64,000 bases of DNA, from the NCBI GenBank assembly GCA_016933965.1, contig JAFGTS010000042.1, forward strand, positions 50,833-114,832, read 5' to 3'. Positions 33,976 through 42,571 of this stretch are shown here, piece by piece. How positions within the stretch are numbered: position 1 is the first letter of the stretch; every line of letters begins with the position of its first letter. The notes under the pieces were generated by a model. It searched no databases. It was not told the origin of the DNA and saw nothing but the letters and a program-made list of their open reading frames with translations. Origin of the DNA: Deltaproteobacteria bacterium (GTDB taxonomy: Bacteria > Desulfobacterota > Syntrophia > Syntrophales > UBA2210). The translations under genes were made by a program, and so were the position numbers.

Positions 33976-34470
33976 TCAGTTGTATTGTTTTAAGATATCA
34001 TTGACCCTCTCGGGCTTGACCCGTCCGTGGACGTCTTCATCGACGACCACGACCGGCCCGAGACCACAGGCGCCGAGGCAGCGGACCGTTTCGTATGTGA
34101 ACATACGGTCAGGGGTGGTCTCTCCTTCCTTGATGCCGAAGATCCTTTCAAGATTTTCAGCGATCTTCTTTCCACCCCGGACGTAGCAGGCCGTTCCCAG
34201 ACAGACACGGACGGTATGCTTGCCGCGGGGGGCCATGGTGAAAAAGGAATAGAAGGTGACAACGCCGTACACCTGACTGATGGGGATGTTCAGACCGCGT
34301 CCGACCCTTCTCTGAATGGGAACCGGCAGGAATCCGAGCGTTTCCTGCGCCTGTTCGAGGACGGGGATCAGCCCGCCCGGTTTCCCCTTGTATCTTTCAA
34401 TTATCTCATCAAGCTTTGTGATCTGTTCCTCTGTAAAGTCCTTCAACAACTCATTGTGTTCAGATTCCAT
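33976..34470 (-). CDS. NuoE/HndA-type 24-kDa [2Fe-2S] subunit
   Basis: A 164-residue electron-transfer subunit. The four cluster ligands are visible in RVCLGTACYVRGG and RCLGACGLGP. The N-terminal helical bundle (GGLIPVLEQAQETLGFLP) and VYGVVTFYSFF are typical of NuoE, HydC and HndA. It would pass electrons to or from the NuoF module of the fusion protein. The gene precedes the HndB-like gene by 18 bp in the same operon. Confidence 0.9.
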   Translation of the reverse strand: MESEHNELLKDFTEEQITKLDEIIERYKGKPGGLIPVLEQAQETLGFLPVPIQRRVGRGLNIPISQVYGVVTFYSFFTMAPRGKHTVRVCLGTACYVRGGKKIAENLERIFGIKEGETTPDRMFTYETVRCLGACGLGPVVVVDEDVHGRVKPERVNDILKQYN

Positions 34471-34525
34471 CTATCAAATCCTCCCTTATAGAAGCGAATT
34501 ATGCATAAAATAACGGGAATGTCCG

Positions 34526-35074
34526 TTATGCGCAGGATTCAATTTCCCGGAGTCCCTCGATGATCGTTCTTCTCACGAATTCCAGTACCTCGGCATGATT
34601 TATGGGAATATCCTCGAGTTCTTCCTTGATCTCTCGGGGGTCAAGAACGAATACACGACCGTCCTTTTCATGACGATAAAGAAAATCAACCGACGGATGT
34701 CCTGCTATCAGGGTTATCATCGTTTCCGCCATGTTTCCCACCGGCTGGCGGTCGATGTGACTGAGCGTGAAATGGGCGAGAACCTTTGTCCCTCGTCCGC
34801 GCCGCGATTCAATGGAAAAGTCTCCTCCGGCGAGATGAGCCGCATGGGCGAGCAGGGGAAGTCCGAGACCGATCTTTCTGACGGTCTTCGTCGTGAAGAA
34901 AGGATCAAGCGCTCTGCCGAGAGTTTCTTCATCCATGCCGGAGCCATTGTCGTCGATTTCCAGCGTCAGCGTGTCCGTGCCCGTGTCTTCGACGAGTGTT
35001 ATCCGGATCACCCCGGCTTCCGCCCGGACCGAGTTTTCGGCAATATCGAGTACGTGCATGGAAAGTTCCTGCAT
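34526..35074 (-). CDS. Stand-alone HATPase (anti-sigma/kinase-like ATP-binding protein)
   Basis: A 182-residue GHKL ATPase domain without a phospho-acceptor His domain. The N-box (HVLDIAENSVRAEAG), G1 box (DDNGSGMD), F box (PFFTTKTVRKIGLGLPLL) and G2 region (RRGRGTKVLAHF) are intact, so ATP binding is likely. Such proteins accompany bifurcating hydrogenase and Hnd gene clusters in Firmicutes, Thermotogae and Desulfovibrio relatives, where their role is unproven; possibilities are anti-sigma-like regulation or phosphorylation of a partner. It begins 3 bp after the PHP gene stop. Confidence 0.8.
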   Translation of the reverse strand: MQELSMHVLDIAENSVRAEAGVIRITLVEDTGTDTLTLEIDDNGSGMDEETLGRALDPFFTTKTVRKIGLGLPLLAHAAHLAGGDFSIESRRGRGTKVLAHFTLSHIDRQPVGNMAETMITLIAGHPSVDFLYRHEKDGRVFVLDPREIKEELEDIPINHAEVLEFVRRTIIEGLREIESCA

Positions 35075-35077
35075 GCC

Positions 35078-35815
35078 TTACTCCCTGATATATCGTCCGT
35101 CCATTCGCTTGAGCGCCATCATGAATTCGTCCAGTGTCGGTTTCTCCATGAATGCCGTGGTGTATCCCCCTCCGATATCTTTTATGAAATGAGCGTCCGA
35201 TGATTCGATGAAGGGGAAACGGGCCAGCTCAGGGAAGCGTTTTCGGGCTTCCGCAATGCCTGTCCTGCGGGATATTTCAAGGGCGTCGAAGCCCGCATCG
35301 GGCGGAATGAACCCGAGTTGGCCGAGAACGCTGAAGCTTTCCCGGTCTATATGGGCGGCGATCGCGATCCCCCGAAGGTCATGTATCCTATTCACGACGG
35401 ATTGGAGTGAAAGGCCCGTCGCTCCGATGAGCAGCCGTTCGTTGAACCCTTCGACTTCGTTCAATTCATTCACAATGGGCTGACAGCCGAAGAGTTCCTC
35501 CCGGTTCATTCCTTTCAGAGACGTGTATATCAGTTCCTGCAAAGCGAGGAGCCCGTCGATTTTTTCAAAGAGCCCGATGATGTGTACTTCTTCCCTGCTT
35601 GTTATTTCCATGCCCGGGAAAACAGTGATGTCCCTTCCACGGGCGGCTCGAAGAACGTACGGAACGTTTTCCGACGCGTTGTGATCGCATATCCCGATTA
35701 TGTCGAGACCTTTCGAAACCGCCTGTTCAACGAGGGCCGTCGGATACATGTCAAGATCGGCACACGGTGAAAGGCAGGTATGAATATGCAGGTCACATTT
35801 GAAACCCCGTATCAT
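35078..35815 (-). CDS. PHP-domain metal-dependent phosphoesterase
   Basis: A 245-residue PHP (polymerase and histidinol phosphatase) domain protein. The metal-binding motifs are CDLHIHTCLSPCAD, GICDHNASENV, FPGMEITSREEVHIIG, AAHIDRES and SSDAHFIKDIGG, in the canonical order. It resembles the TrpH/YciV-type nucleases or phosphatases, but its partner here is the HATPase downstream and the DRTGG proteins upstream. In hydrogenase clusters this protein is presumed regulatory. The ATG at 35815 is chosen because GAGGGGCG precedes it; the frame extends to 35863. Confidence 0.85.
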   Translation of the reverse strand: MIRGFKCDLHIHTCLSPCADLDMYPTALVEQAVSKGLDIIGICDHNASENVPYVLRAARGRDITVFPGMEITSREEVHIIGLFEKIDGLLALQELIYTSLKGMNREELFGCQPIVNELNEVEGFNERLLIGATGLSLQSVVNRIHDLRGIAIAAHIDRESFSVLGQLGFIPPDAGFDALEISRRTGIAEARKRFPELARFPFIESSDAHFIKDIGGGYTTAFMEKPTLDEFMMALKRMDGRYIRE

Positions 35816-35878
35816 GATTCCGCGCCCCTCGAGTGCATGGTCGGATGTCCTGCCAGATCCCATTGACGCTCGGCACTG

Positions 35879-36214
35879 TTATTTCCCGAGGAGATGGTAT
35901 ATCTTTCCCGCGGTCACAAATCCGTTCTGGTTCGTCACCAGTATGGGGATTCCTTCCTTTGACGCCTTATCGAGGGTGTCCTTTTCCGGTTCCTGACCGA
36001 GGGTGAGAATCACGCAGGCATGCTCTTTCAGCACCGCGACGGCGACGATATTCTGATGCCCCTGACGGGTGATCCAGACATCACCACCCCTGCTGTTCGC
36101 AATGACGTCACTCAGGAGGTCACCGACGTAACCGCCCGTCACCTCCCTGTCGAGCTGGTCGTTACCGCAATGAACCGTGAGACCCAATGCCTCCACAAGC
36201 GCTGATATTTTCAT
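35879..36214 (-). CDS. DRTGG-domain protein
   Basis: A 111-residue small alpha/beta protein with the DRTGG-like motif DREVTGGYVGDLLSDVIA (residues 23-40) and the distal TRQGHQNIVAVAVLKE segment. The DRTGG domain, also found in phosphotransacetylase and CBS-DRTGG proteins, is thought to bind a small ligand or nucleotide. It is the nearest of three related genes to the PHP gene. The order DRTGG, PHP, HATPase, NuoE, HndB, NuoF is typical of hydrogenase-type clusters. Confidence 0.8.
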   Translation of the reverse strand: MKISALVEALGLTVHCGNDQLDREVTGGYVGDLLSDVIANSRGGDVWITRQGHQNIVAVAVLKEHACVILTLGQEPEKDTLDKASKEGIPILVTNQNGFVTAGKIYHLLGK

Positions 36215-36282
36215 TTTCGTCCGCTCTTTATCTCCGCTCCTTCATGAAGAGCGGGTTTCATGCTCCCCGTTCCCGGAGACTC

Positions 36283-36636
36283 TTACAGTTTCTTGATGCA
36301 CCCGACAATGCCGTTCGCATAAAGCCGTCCGGAGGTTTCAAAGAGGATGTATCGCGTCAGTAACACCGGAATATCGAGTTCCTCGGCGAGTTTCAATGTG
36401 TCTTCAGGGGGGCGTTTGCCTCGCACGATGATGATGGCTGCCGTGTCAAGGATGCTTGCCGTCCGCACCACCTGCGGGTTCGTCAGGCCCGTGAGGAGAA
36501 GGCTTTTGGGTTTGGCAAAGGCGAGAACGTCGCTCATCAAGTCGGCGCTGAATGCCGTTTTTACATCCCTGTGCATATACTCGCCGCCGACCAGCACTTC
36601 CGCATCCAGTATTTCTTTAACTTCCTGAAGTGTCAC
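36283..36636 (-). CDS. DRTGG-family paralogue 2
   Basis: A 117-residue relative of the neighbouring DRTGG proteins. The motif is degraded (HRDVKTAFSADLMSDVLAF) but the rest (IIIVRGKRPPEDTLKLAEEL, LFETSGRLYANGIVGC) is nearly identical in pattern to the gene at 36799-37152. The start is taken as GTG at 36636 because GGGGAG lies 6 nt upstream and the product then aligns end to end with its 117-residue paralogue; a longer ATG frame to 36777 would add an unrelated 47 residues. It arose by duplication. Confidence 0.75.
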   Translation of the reverse strand: MTLQEVKEILDAEVLVGGEYMHRDVKTAFSADLMSDVLAFAKPKSLLLTGLTNPQVVRTASILDTAAIIIVRGKRPPEDTLKLAEELDIPVLLTRYILFETSGRLYANGIVGCIKKL

Positions 36637-36798
36637 GGTTGTCTCCCCGTTCACAGTGAAAAGGCGTATTTGAAACACACCGGAAGCGGGCTGCCCGCTC
36701 CGTTCGTCCCTGACCGCCCCTTTGTAACAGCTGAAAATGCCGCCGATCGCCGGGAATAACGGCAGGATCCGCTTCAATTCATGCCGAATCAGGTTTTT

Positions 36799-37152
36799 TT
36801 ACAACTTGTTGACGCAACCGACGATTCCGTTCGCATAAAGACGCCCGGACGTTTCAAAGAGAGTATACCGCGTTGCCAGAACGGGGATTCTCAATCCTTC
36901 AGCTCGTGCCAGCATTTCCTGTGAGGGTGTTTTGCCGCGAACAACCACGATACCGGAAGCATCAAGGACATGAGAGCATTGCACGATCTGGATGTTTGCG
37001 AGGCCGGTGAGAATCAGGGTTCCCGGTCTGGCGAATTTGAGAAATTCGCTCACCATATCGGCGCTGCCGGCAATTTCAACTTTTCTGTCGGCCTGATCGT
37101 GACCCGCCAGGAACACCGCATCCAAAATTTCTTCTATATCCCTGATGGTCAC
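36799..37152 (-). CDS. DRTGG-family paralogue 1
   Basis: A 117-residue protein, first gene of the minus-strand operon. It shares the C-terminus RLYANGIVGCVNKL and overall pattern with the next gene, indicating tandem duplication. The DRTGG motif reads DRKVEIAGSADMVSE, so the Gly-Gly is lost while the Ser-Ala-Asp-hydrophobic block follows. It may bind the same ligand as its neighbours or act as a dimer partner. Confidence 0.75.
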   Translation of the reverse strand: MTIRDIEEILDAVFLAGHDQADRKVEIAGSADMVSEFLKFARPGTLILTGLANIQIVQCSHVLDASGIVVVRGKTPSQEMLARAEGLRIPVLATRYTLFETSGRLYANGIVGCVNKL

Positions 37153-37228
37153 AGCTCTGTCCTTCGCGATTCAAGGGTGCACGATTAGGTAGAATCTTCT
37201 GCCATTCATGCTGTAAAAAAACCGCCTC

Positions 37229-37257
37229 TGCGTACCACAAGGTTCCCGGAATGTCAA
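37229..37257 (-). promoter_or_regulatory. Candidate promoter for the DRTGG-to-NuoF operon
   Basis: Minus-strand TTGACA (37252-37257) with 17-bp spacing to a weak TACGCA (37229-37234), about 77 bp before the first gene. Confidence 0.35.
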
Positions 37258-37315
37258 TAGTTTTATCTGTTATGAATCCCTTAAAAATAGAATGGTTACG
37301 GCCACGTTTTTTTCC

Positions 37316-37343
37316 TTGACAAGGGATGCCATTTTTGTTTAGA
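37316..37343 (+). promoter_or_regulatory. Candidate promoter for tetR and beta-oxidation genes
   Basis: TTGACA (37316-37321) and TTTAGA (37338-37343), 16-bp spacer. It precedes the palindrome at 37360. Confidence 0.4.
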
Positions 37344-37359
37344 CGTGTTGTGACCTGGA

Positions 37360-37372
37360 GTCATAATATGAC
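37360..37372. promoter_or_regulatory. Candidate TetR operator palindrome
   Basis: GTCATA-A-TATGAC is a perfect 13-bp palindrome with a single central base, about 17-29 bp downstream of the promoter -10 and 115 bp before the tetR-type start. Its place suits autorepression by the adjacent regulator. The rest of the 334-bp divergent gap (37153-37486) shows nothing else clear. Confidence 0.4.
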
Positions 37373-37486
37373 CTATGTCCGTTAAATGAACGCGGTTTGT
37401 GAAAACCCGTCCTCCTAAGAAAAGCGCGTGCGCTTATTCTCAAGTTGAACAACAGATACACGTCAGAATATCGGGAAAGGGATACG

Positions 37487-38128
37487 ATGTCAGGCCCTCG
37501 AAAGCGAAGAGAGAAAGAGAAAGAACAGAGAAGGCGGGCGATCCTGAAAGCCGCCCGAAAACTTTTTTTCAAAAAGGAAAGCCATCCCGTAACAGTAGCA
37601 AAAATCGCCAAGAAGGCGCAGTTGAGCAAGGGAGCCATCTACCTCTACTTCAGCAGCAAAGAGGAGATCTATGCGCAGTTACTTCTCGATGATATCGAGA
37701 AATTCCATATAGCGGTAAGCGACATTTTCGACAAGAATGATAACGCCTCCGACATACTTCAAGACTTTTCAGCGACATATATCAATTTTTTCCTCTCCGA
37801 CAGGGAACTTTTCAGAATCCTGATGAATTTCATGCTCCGGGAAAATAACCTCGATTTTACGTCAGAGACACACTGGCGGGTCATTCAGGAGACGAACAGG
37901 GTCATTTCAGTAACGGAAAGGATTTTCCAGCACGGGGTAGACAGGGGCGAGTTTTTCATTAAAGAGGAAGACATGTGGAAAGCGAGAAATGCCCTCTGGG
38001 GGCTTCTGAACGGAGTGCTCTCGCTCCACCTGTATATCGGCAAGGAATCTTTGAGAGAAGAGCGGATACGTTCAAACATCGAAGAGGGCCTGAAGATTTT
38101 CATCCAAGGATTAAAGAAATCCCTATAA
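37487..38128 (+). CDS. TetR-family transcriptional regulator
   Basis: A 213-residue regulator. The N-terminal helix-turn-helix is TVAKIAKKAQLSKGAIYLYFSSKEEIY, standard for TetR proteins. The C-terminal ligand-binding domain is all-helical. Because the gene lies 14 bp before an acyl-CoA dehydrogenase gene, an acyl-CoA effector as in FadR/PsrA-type TetR proteins is likely. The ATG at 37487 has AAAGGG upstream; a TTG at 37445 is less likely. The palindrome at 37360 is a candidate operator. Confidence 0.88.
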   Translation: MSGPRKRREKEKEQRRRAILKAARKLFFKKESHPVTVAKIAKKAQLSKGAIYLYFSSKEEIYAQLLLDDIEKFHIAVSDIFDKNDNASDILQDFSATYINFFLSDRELFRILMNFMLRENNLDFTSETHWRVIQETNRVISVTERIFQHGVDRGEFFIKEEDMWKARNALWGLLNGVLSLHLYIGKESLREERIRSNIEEGLKIFIQGLKKSL

Positions 38129-38142
38129 GAAGGAGGTTTGGC

Positions 38143-40008
38143 ATGAGCAATTCATTAGTCAATACCAGAGACCAGAAATTCGTCCTCTATGAACAAGTCG
38201 GTATTGAGAAACTGTTCGCATATGAAAAATATGCGGATTATTCCTCCGACCTCGTCGACATGATGTTGAATGAGGCAGAAAAATTAGCGATTGAGGAAAT
38301 TCTGCCGACCTATGATGTCGGTGACAAGGAAAAGGCCGTGCTCACCGACGGCGTGGCCTATGCTCCCAAATGTTACCATGGACCGTACAAGAAATTCTGC
38401 GAGGGCGGCTGGCTGATGGCAACGAAAGACCCCGAGATCGGCGGTCAGGGCATGCCCCTCACCCTGTGGAGCGCCTGCATGGAGCTCTTCAATTCGGCGA
38501 ACTTCGCCTTCATGATGTATCCGGGTCTCGGACTGGGTGCCGCGGGACTGGTCCAGAACTATGGTACGGAAGAGCAGAAGAACAAGTACATGTACAAGAT
38601 GCTCTCCGGTGAATGGGGCGGTACCATGTGCCTTACTGAACCGGGTGCGGGAAGTGACGTGGGTGCCACGAGGACGGTCGCCAAACGGCGTCCGGACGGG
38701 TTCTTCAACATTGAGGGGACAAAGAGTTTCATTTCTTCGGGTGATCATGATCTGACGGAGAACATCATTCATCCCGTTCTGGCGAGGATCGAGGGAGACC
38801 CCCCCGGGACGGGCGGTATTTCCATCTTCGTCGTTCCGAAGTTCAAGGTCAATGAAGACGGGTCGGTGGGAGAGTCGAACGATGTCGTTACCGGGAATCT
38901 GGAACACAAAATGGGTATCAATGGTTCCGCCACGGCGACACTGAACTTCGGTGAGAACGGAAACTGCGTGGGTGAGCTTCTCGGTGAGGAACGGATGGGA
39001 ATGAGGATCATGTTCCAGATGATGAACGAGGCTCGCCTCGAAGTGGGAATGCAGGGCCTGGGACATGCGACGGCGGCCCTGGAACATGCCGTCCAGTATG
39101 CGAAGGAGCGGGTCCAGAGCAAGCCGGTGTGGGCCATGAAGGATCCCTTTGCGGCGGCGGTCCCGATCATTCAGCATCCCGATGTACGCAGGACGCTTCT
39201 CTGGATGAAGGCCCACGTGGAAGGAATGCGGGCCCTGAACTACTGGGTTTCCTTCTGCATCGACATGGAACATATAGCCGCAACGCCGGAGGAAAAGAAG
39301 CGCTGGCAGGGATTTGTTGAACTTCTGACCCCGGTCTGCAAGGCTTACTGTTCCGACAAGGGTGTCGAGATCTGTTCTTACGCGATGGACGTTTACGGCG
39401 GGTACGGTTACATCCAGGAATATCCTGTGGAACAGTACCTGAGAGACTGCAAGATCGCCACCCTCTATGAGGGTACGAACGGTATCCAGGCCCTCGACCT
39501 GGTGGGAAGGAAACTGGGTCAGAACAAGGGCATGAATGCCATGAACCTCTTCGGTGAGATCAACGGGACGGTCCAGAAGGCCAAGGGAAGAAGCGACCTT
39601 GCCGCCGCGGGGACCCGCCTCGAAGAAGCCTACAACGCGATGGTCGGTCTCACCATGCAGTTTGCGGACTGGGGCAAGGGCTCGAGCTTCCTGCTTCCTG
39701 TCCTGAACGCCCGGCCCTATCTGATGAACCTGGGTGATCTTGTGGTGGGATGGAAGCTGGTCGAGGGTGCCGTGATCGCGGCCGGGAAACTGGATGAGCT
39801 GTACGCGAAAGCCGGCGCCGATGGTTCCAAGGCCAAACAGAGGGCCCTTGCACGGGAAAACGTTGATGTTGCCTTCTACCAGGGAAAAATTGCCGCGGCG
39901 CAGTACTTTGCCGACACAATCCTTCCGACCCTTGGCGGCAGGTGTACGGCGATCCAGCTGGGGAGCAAGGTCCCCATTGAAATGCTCGAGGAATCGTTCA
40001 CCATCTGA
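38143..40008 (+). CDS. Acyl-CoA dehydrogenase, long form with C-terminal extension
   Basis: FAD enzyme of 621 residues introducing the alpha,beta double bond in acyl-CoA. Motifs include MCLTEPGAGSDVGA (FAD/substrate loop), GHATAALEHAVQYAKER, and the catalytic Glu in IATLYEGTNGIQALDLVGRK. The extra ~130 C-terminal residues (from about 490) match the acyl-CoA dehydrogenase C-terminal domain of the 600-residue proteobacterial class. The ATG follows AGGAGG; a frame extending back to 37975 overlaps tetR and is not used. Chain-length preference cannot be told. It heads a beta-oxidation operon. Confidence 0.9.
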   Translation: MSNSLVNTRDQKFVLYEQVGIEKLFAYEKYADYSSDLVDMMLNEAEKLAIEEILPTYDVGDKEKAVLTDGVAYAPKCYHGPYKKFCEGGWLMATKDPEIGGQGMPLTLWSACMELFNSANFAFMMYPGLGLGAAGLVQNYGTEEQKNKYMYKMLSGEWGGTMCLTEPGAGSDVGATRTVAKRRPDGFFNIEGTKSFISSGDHDLTENIIHPVLARIEGDPPGTGGISIFVVPKFKVNEDGSVGESNDVVTGNLEHKMGINGSATATLNFGENGNCVGELLGEERMGMRIMFQMMNEARLEVGMQGLGHATAALEHAVQYAKERVQSKPVWAMKDPFAAAVPIIQHPDVRRTLLWMKAHVEGMRALNYWVSFCIDMEHIAATPEEKKRWQGFVELLTPVCKAYCSDKGVEICSYAMDVYGGYGYIQEYPVEQYLRDCKIATLYEGTNGIQALDLVGRKLGQNKGMNAMNLFGEINGTVQKAKGRSDLAAAGTRLEEAYNAMVGLTMQFADWGKGSSFLLPVLNARPYLMNLGDLVVGWKLVEGAVIAAGKLDELYAKAGADGSKAKQRALARENVDVAFYQGKIAAAQYFADTILPTLGGRCTAIQLGSKVPIEMLEESFTI

Positions 40009-40078
40009 TCCGGTGCATTTCTATTGCGGGTTACAGTAAATCAAGGCGATTAAAGTATGCCTATCAAGGAGGAGTGAT

Positions 40079-42502
40079 ATGTCGTATGAAATCAAGAAAG
40101 CTGCCATCATAGGGGCAGGGGTCATGGGCGCGACGATCGCCGCTCACATGACCAATGCGGGAATCGAGTGCGTCATGCTTGACATTGTGCCTCCCTTCGA
40201 TCCGAGTGAGAAGGATCTGGCAAAGGGGCTCAAGAAGGAGAGCAAGGCATGGCGTAACAGCTTCGCATCAAACGGGCTGAACGGTGCGCTGAAATCCAAA
40301 CCGGCAAGTTTCTATTCAAAGAAGAATGCCTCCCTGATCTCCATCGGAAACCTCGAAGACGATCTGGACATGTTGAAAGACGTTGATTTTCTCCTGGAAG
40401 TCGTCGTGGAAAACCTGAAGATTAAGCAGGACCTCTTCACAAAACTGGAAAAAGTGGTCCGTCCGGACTGCATCATCGGGACGAATACGTCCGGCCTTCC
40501 GATCAAGGACATCGCCGCCCCGATGAGCGCGAAGTTCAAGGAGCGTTTCCTGGGCATCCACTTCTTTAATCCTCCCCGGTACATGAAGCTCGTGGAAGTG
40601 ATCCCCGGCGAGACAACGAAGCAGGAAATCGTCGACTACATGACCTATTTCCTGGAAAACGTCCTCGGCAAGGGCGTGGTTATCTGCAAGGACGTTCCCA
40701 ACTTCATCGCCAACCGTATCGGTGTCTTCGATATTTCCAACGCTGTAAAGACAATGCTGGAACACGACCTCACCATTCCGGAACTGGATGCCATCATCGC
40801 CAAGGTGCTTGGCAGGCCGGGCTCAGCCATCTGCGGGACCATCGACCTGGTCGGCATCGACACCGGCTATCACGTCATGAAAAACCTCGTGGCGGCCGTG
40901 CCTGATGATGAAATGATCGATACCTTCTCACCGCCGGAATTCATGGACAAGATGGTGCAGAACAAGTGGCTCGGCAACAAGACAAAACAGGGTTTCTACA
41001 AGAAGACAAAAGATGAAAAGGGTAAAAAGGTCAAACTGGCCCTTGATTACAAGACCATGGAATATGTTCCCTTCAAGAAACCCAAGTTCGAGTCCGTCTC
41101 CGAAGCGGCCAAGGTCGAGGGTGGTTTCGATGATAAGCTGAAATCGCTCTTCTATTCGGATAAGGACATGGCAGGAGACATTGTCAGGGAATATCTCTGC
41201 AAGAACTTCATCTATTCGGCCAACCGTATTCCCGAGATCTGCGATACCGTCTATCAGGTCGACAACACCATGAAATGGGGATACAACCATGCGAAGGGAC
41301 CTTTCGAAACGTGGGACGCCGTAGGTCTCAAGGATTCCCTGGAAGTGATGAAGAAGCTGAAACTGAAAGTCCCCAAGAAGATCACCGAGATGGTGAAGAA
41401 CGGATTTGAATCATTCTATGCAAAGAAGGAAGACGGCCTGTACTATTACGACTTCGAAAAGAAAGATTACGTCAAGATGGGGGATAATCCCAAGATCATC
41501 ATCCTGGCGGATCTCAAGGAGAAAAAGAAAGTCGTGAAGGAAAACGTGTCGGCCAGCCTTATCGATATCGGTGACGGCGTCGTCTGCCTCGAATTCCATA
41601 CCAAGATGAACGCCATCGATCCCGACATGATCTCCATGATCGATGAAAGCTGCGATATCGTCATGAAGGATTTCGTGGGTATGGTCGTTGCGAACCAGGC
41701 AACGAATTTCTGCGTGGGTGCCAACATCTTCCAGGTGCTCCTTGCCGCGCAGCAGGGTGATTGGGATATGCTGGACAAGATGGTGCACGACCTGCAGTAT
41801 GCCAACATGAAGATGAAGTACCTTGAGAAACCGGTTGTCACCGCTCCCGCGGGCATGGCCCTCGGCGGCGGCTGCGAGGTCAGCATCCACGGACAGCGTT
41901 GTCAGCCCTGCGGCGAAACCTACATGGGTCTCGTCGAAGTGGGTGTCGGCGTCATTCCCGCCGGCGGCGGCTGCAAGGAGCTGATGGTCCGCTGCACCGA
42001 AGGCATTCCCGATGGTGTCGTCGACGCCGGGATGAACATGCAGCCCATTTATGAAAAGGTCCTCATGAACATCGCCCAGGCGAAAGTGGCCACCAGCGCC
42101 ATGGAAGCCATGGAACTCGGGTACATCAGGAAGACCGAGAACATCAGCCTTAACCGTGACCACCAGATATGGGACGCCAAGGAACTGGTTCTCTCCATGG
42201 CAAAGACCCACCGGAAGAGGACCCGTGACATGATCCCCGTCATGGGGAAAAACCTGGAAGGCATTGCCCATGCCGTCCTGTTCAACATGAAGCATGGTAA
42301 CTACATGTCCGAATATGATGAACACGTGACGAAGAAGATTGCGTGGATCCTTTCGGGCGGCGATTGCCCCGAGAACACCTTCGTTACCGAGGATGCGATT
42401 CTCGACCGTGAGCGGGAAGCCTTCTTGAGCCTTGCCGGCGAACAGAAGACCCAGGATCGTATCATGCACATGTTGACCAAAGGGAAACCGCTGCGTAACT
42501 AA
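40079..42502 (+). CDS. 3-Hydroxyacyl-CoA dehydrogenase / enoyl-CoA hydratase fusion (FadN-type order)
   Basis: Bifunctional beta-oxidation enzyme of 807 residues. The dehydrogenase comes first: Rossmann motif AIIGAGVMGATIAA, catalytic His region LGIHFFNPPRYMKLVEVI, and NFIANRIG. The hydratase is C-terminal: NFCVGANI oxyanion loop, catalytic Glu in ALGGGCEVSI and second Glu in GLVEVGVGVIPAGGG. This order is the reverse of FadB/FadJ and matches FadN. The ribosome-binding site is AAGGAGG. It would hydrate enoyl-CoA and oxidise the 3-hydroxyacyl-CoA with NAD, between the dehydrogenase and thiolase genes. Confidence 0.92.
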   Translation: MSYEIKKAAIIGAGVMGATIAAHMTNAGIECVMLDIVPPFDPSEKDLAKGLKKESKAWRNSFASNGLNGALKSKPASFYSKKNASLISIGNLEDDLDMLKDVDFLLEVVVENLKIKQDLFTKLEKVVRPDCIIGTNTSGLPIKDIAAPMSAKFKERFLGIHFFNPPRYMKLVEVIPGETTKQEIVDYMTYFLENVLGKGVVICKDVPNFIANRIGVFDISNAVKTMLEHDLTIPELDAIIAKVLGRPGSAICGTIDLVGIDTGYHVMKNLVAAVPDDEMIDTFSPPEFMDKMVQNKWLGNKTKQGFYKKTKDEKGKKVKLALDYKTMEYVPFKKPKFESVSEAAKVEGGFDDKLKSLFYSDKDMAGDIVREYLCKNFIYSANRIPEICDTVYQVDNTMKWGYNHAKGPFETWDAVGLKDSLEVMKKLKLKVPKKITEMVKNGFESFYAKKEDGLYYYDFEKKDYVKMGDNPKIIILADLKEKKKVVKENVSASLIDIGDGVVCLEFHTKMNAIDPDMISMIDESCDIVMKDFVGMVVANQATNFCVGANIFQVLLAAQQGDWDMLDKMVHDLQYANMKMKYLEKPVVTAPAGMALGGGCEVSIHGQRCQPCGETYMGLVEVGVGVIPAGGGCKELMVRCTEGIPDGVVDAGMNMQPIYEKVLMNIAQAKVATSAMEAMELGYIRKTENISLNRDHQIWDAKELVLSMAKTHRKRTRDMIPVMGKNLEGIAHAVLFNMKHGNYMSEYDEHVTKKIAWILSGGDCPENTFVTEDAILDREREAFLSLAGEQKTQDRIMHMLTKGKPLRN

Positions 42503-42571
42503 GAACAAAACTGTTTATTGCCGTTCCCGGCCGACCGGCCGGGGCGGCATTAAATGATAAGGAGGATTATT

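Noticed and set aside
30471..37152. NADP-reducing or bifurcating [FeFe]-hydrogenase operon
   Set aside because: The NuoE, HndB and NuoF parts fit, but no H-cluster protein (HndD/HydA) is encoded in the cluster and the NuoF C-terminus is NfnB-like instead of ferredoxin-like.
37975..38142. N-terminal extension of the acyl-CoA dehydrogenase
   Set aside because: It lies inside the tetR gene in another frame, while the ATG at 38143 has a perfect AGGAGG.
41411..42508. Long minus-strand frame of 365 codons opposite the HAD/ECH fusion gene
   Set aside because: Antisense shadow of a well-conserved gene; His-rich, low-information translation and no family features.
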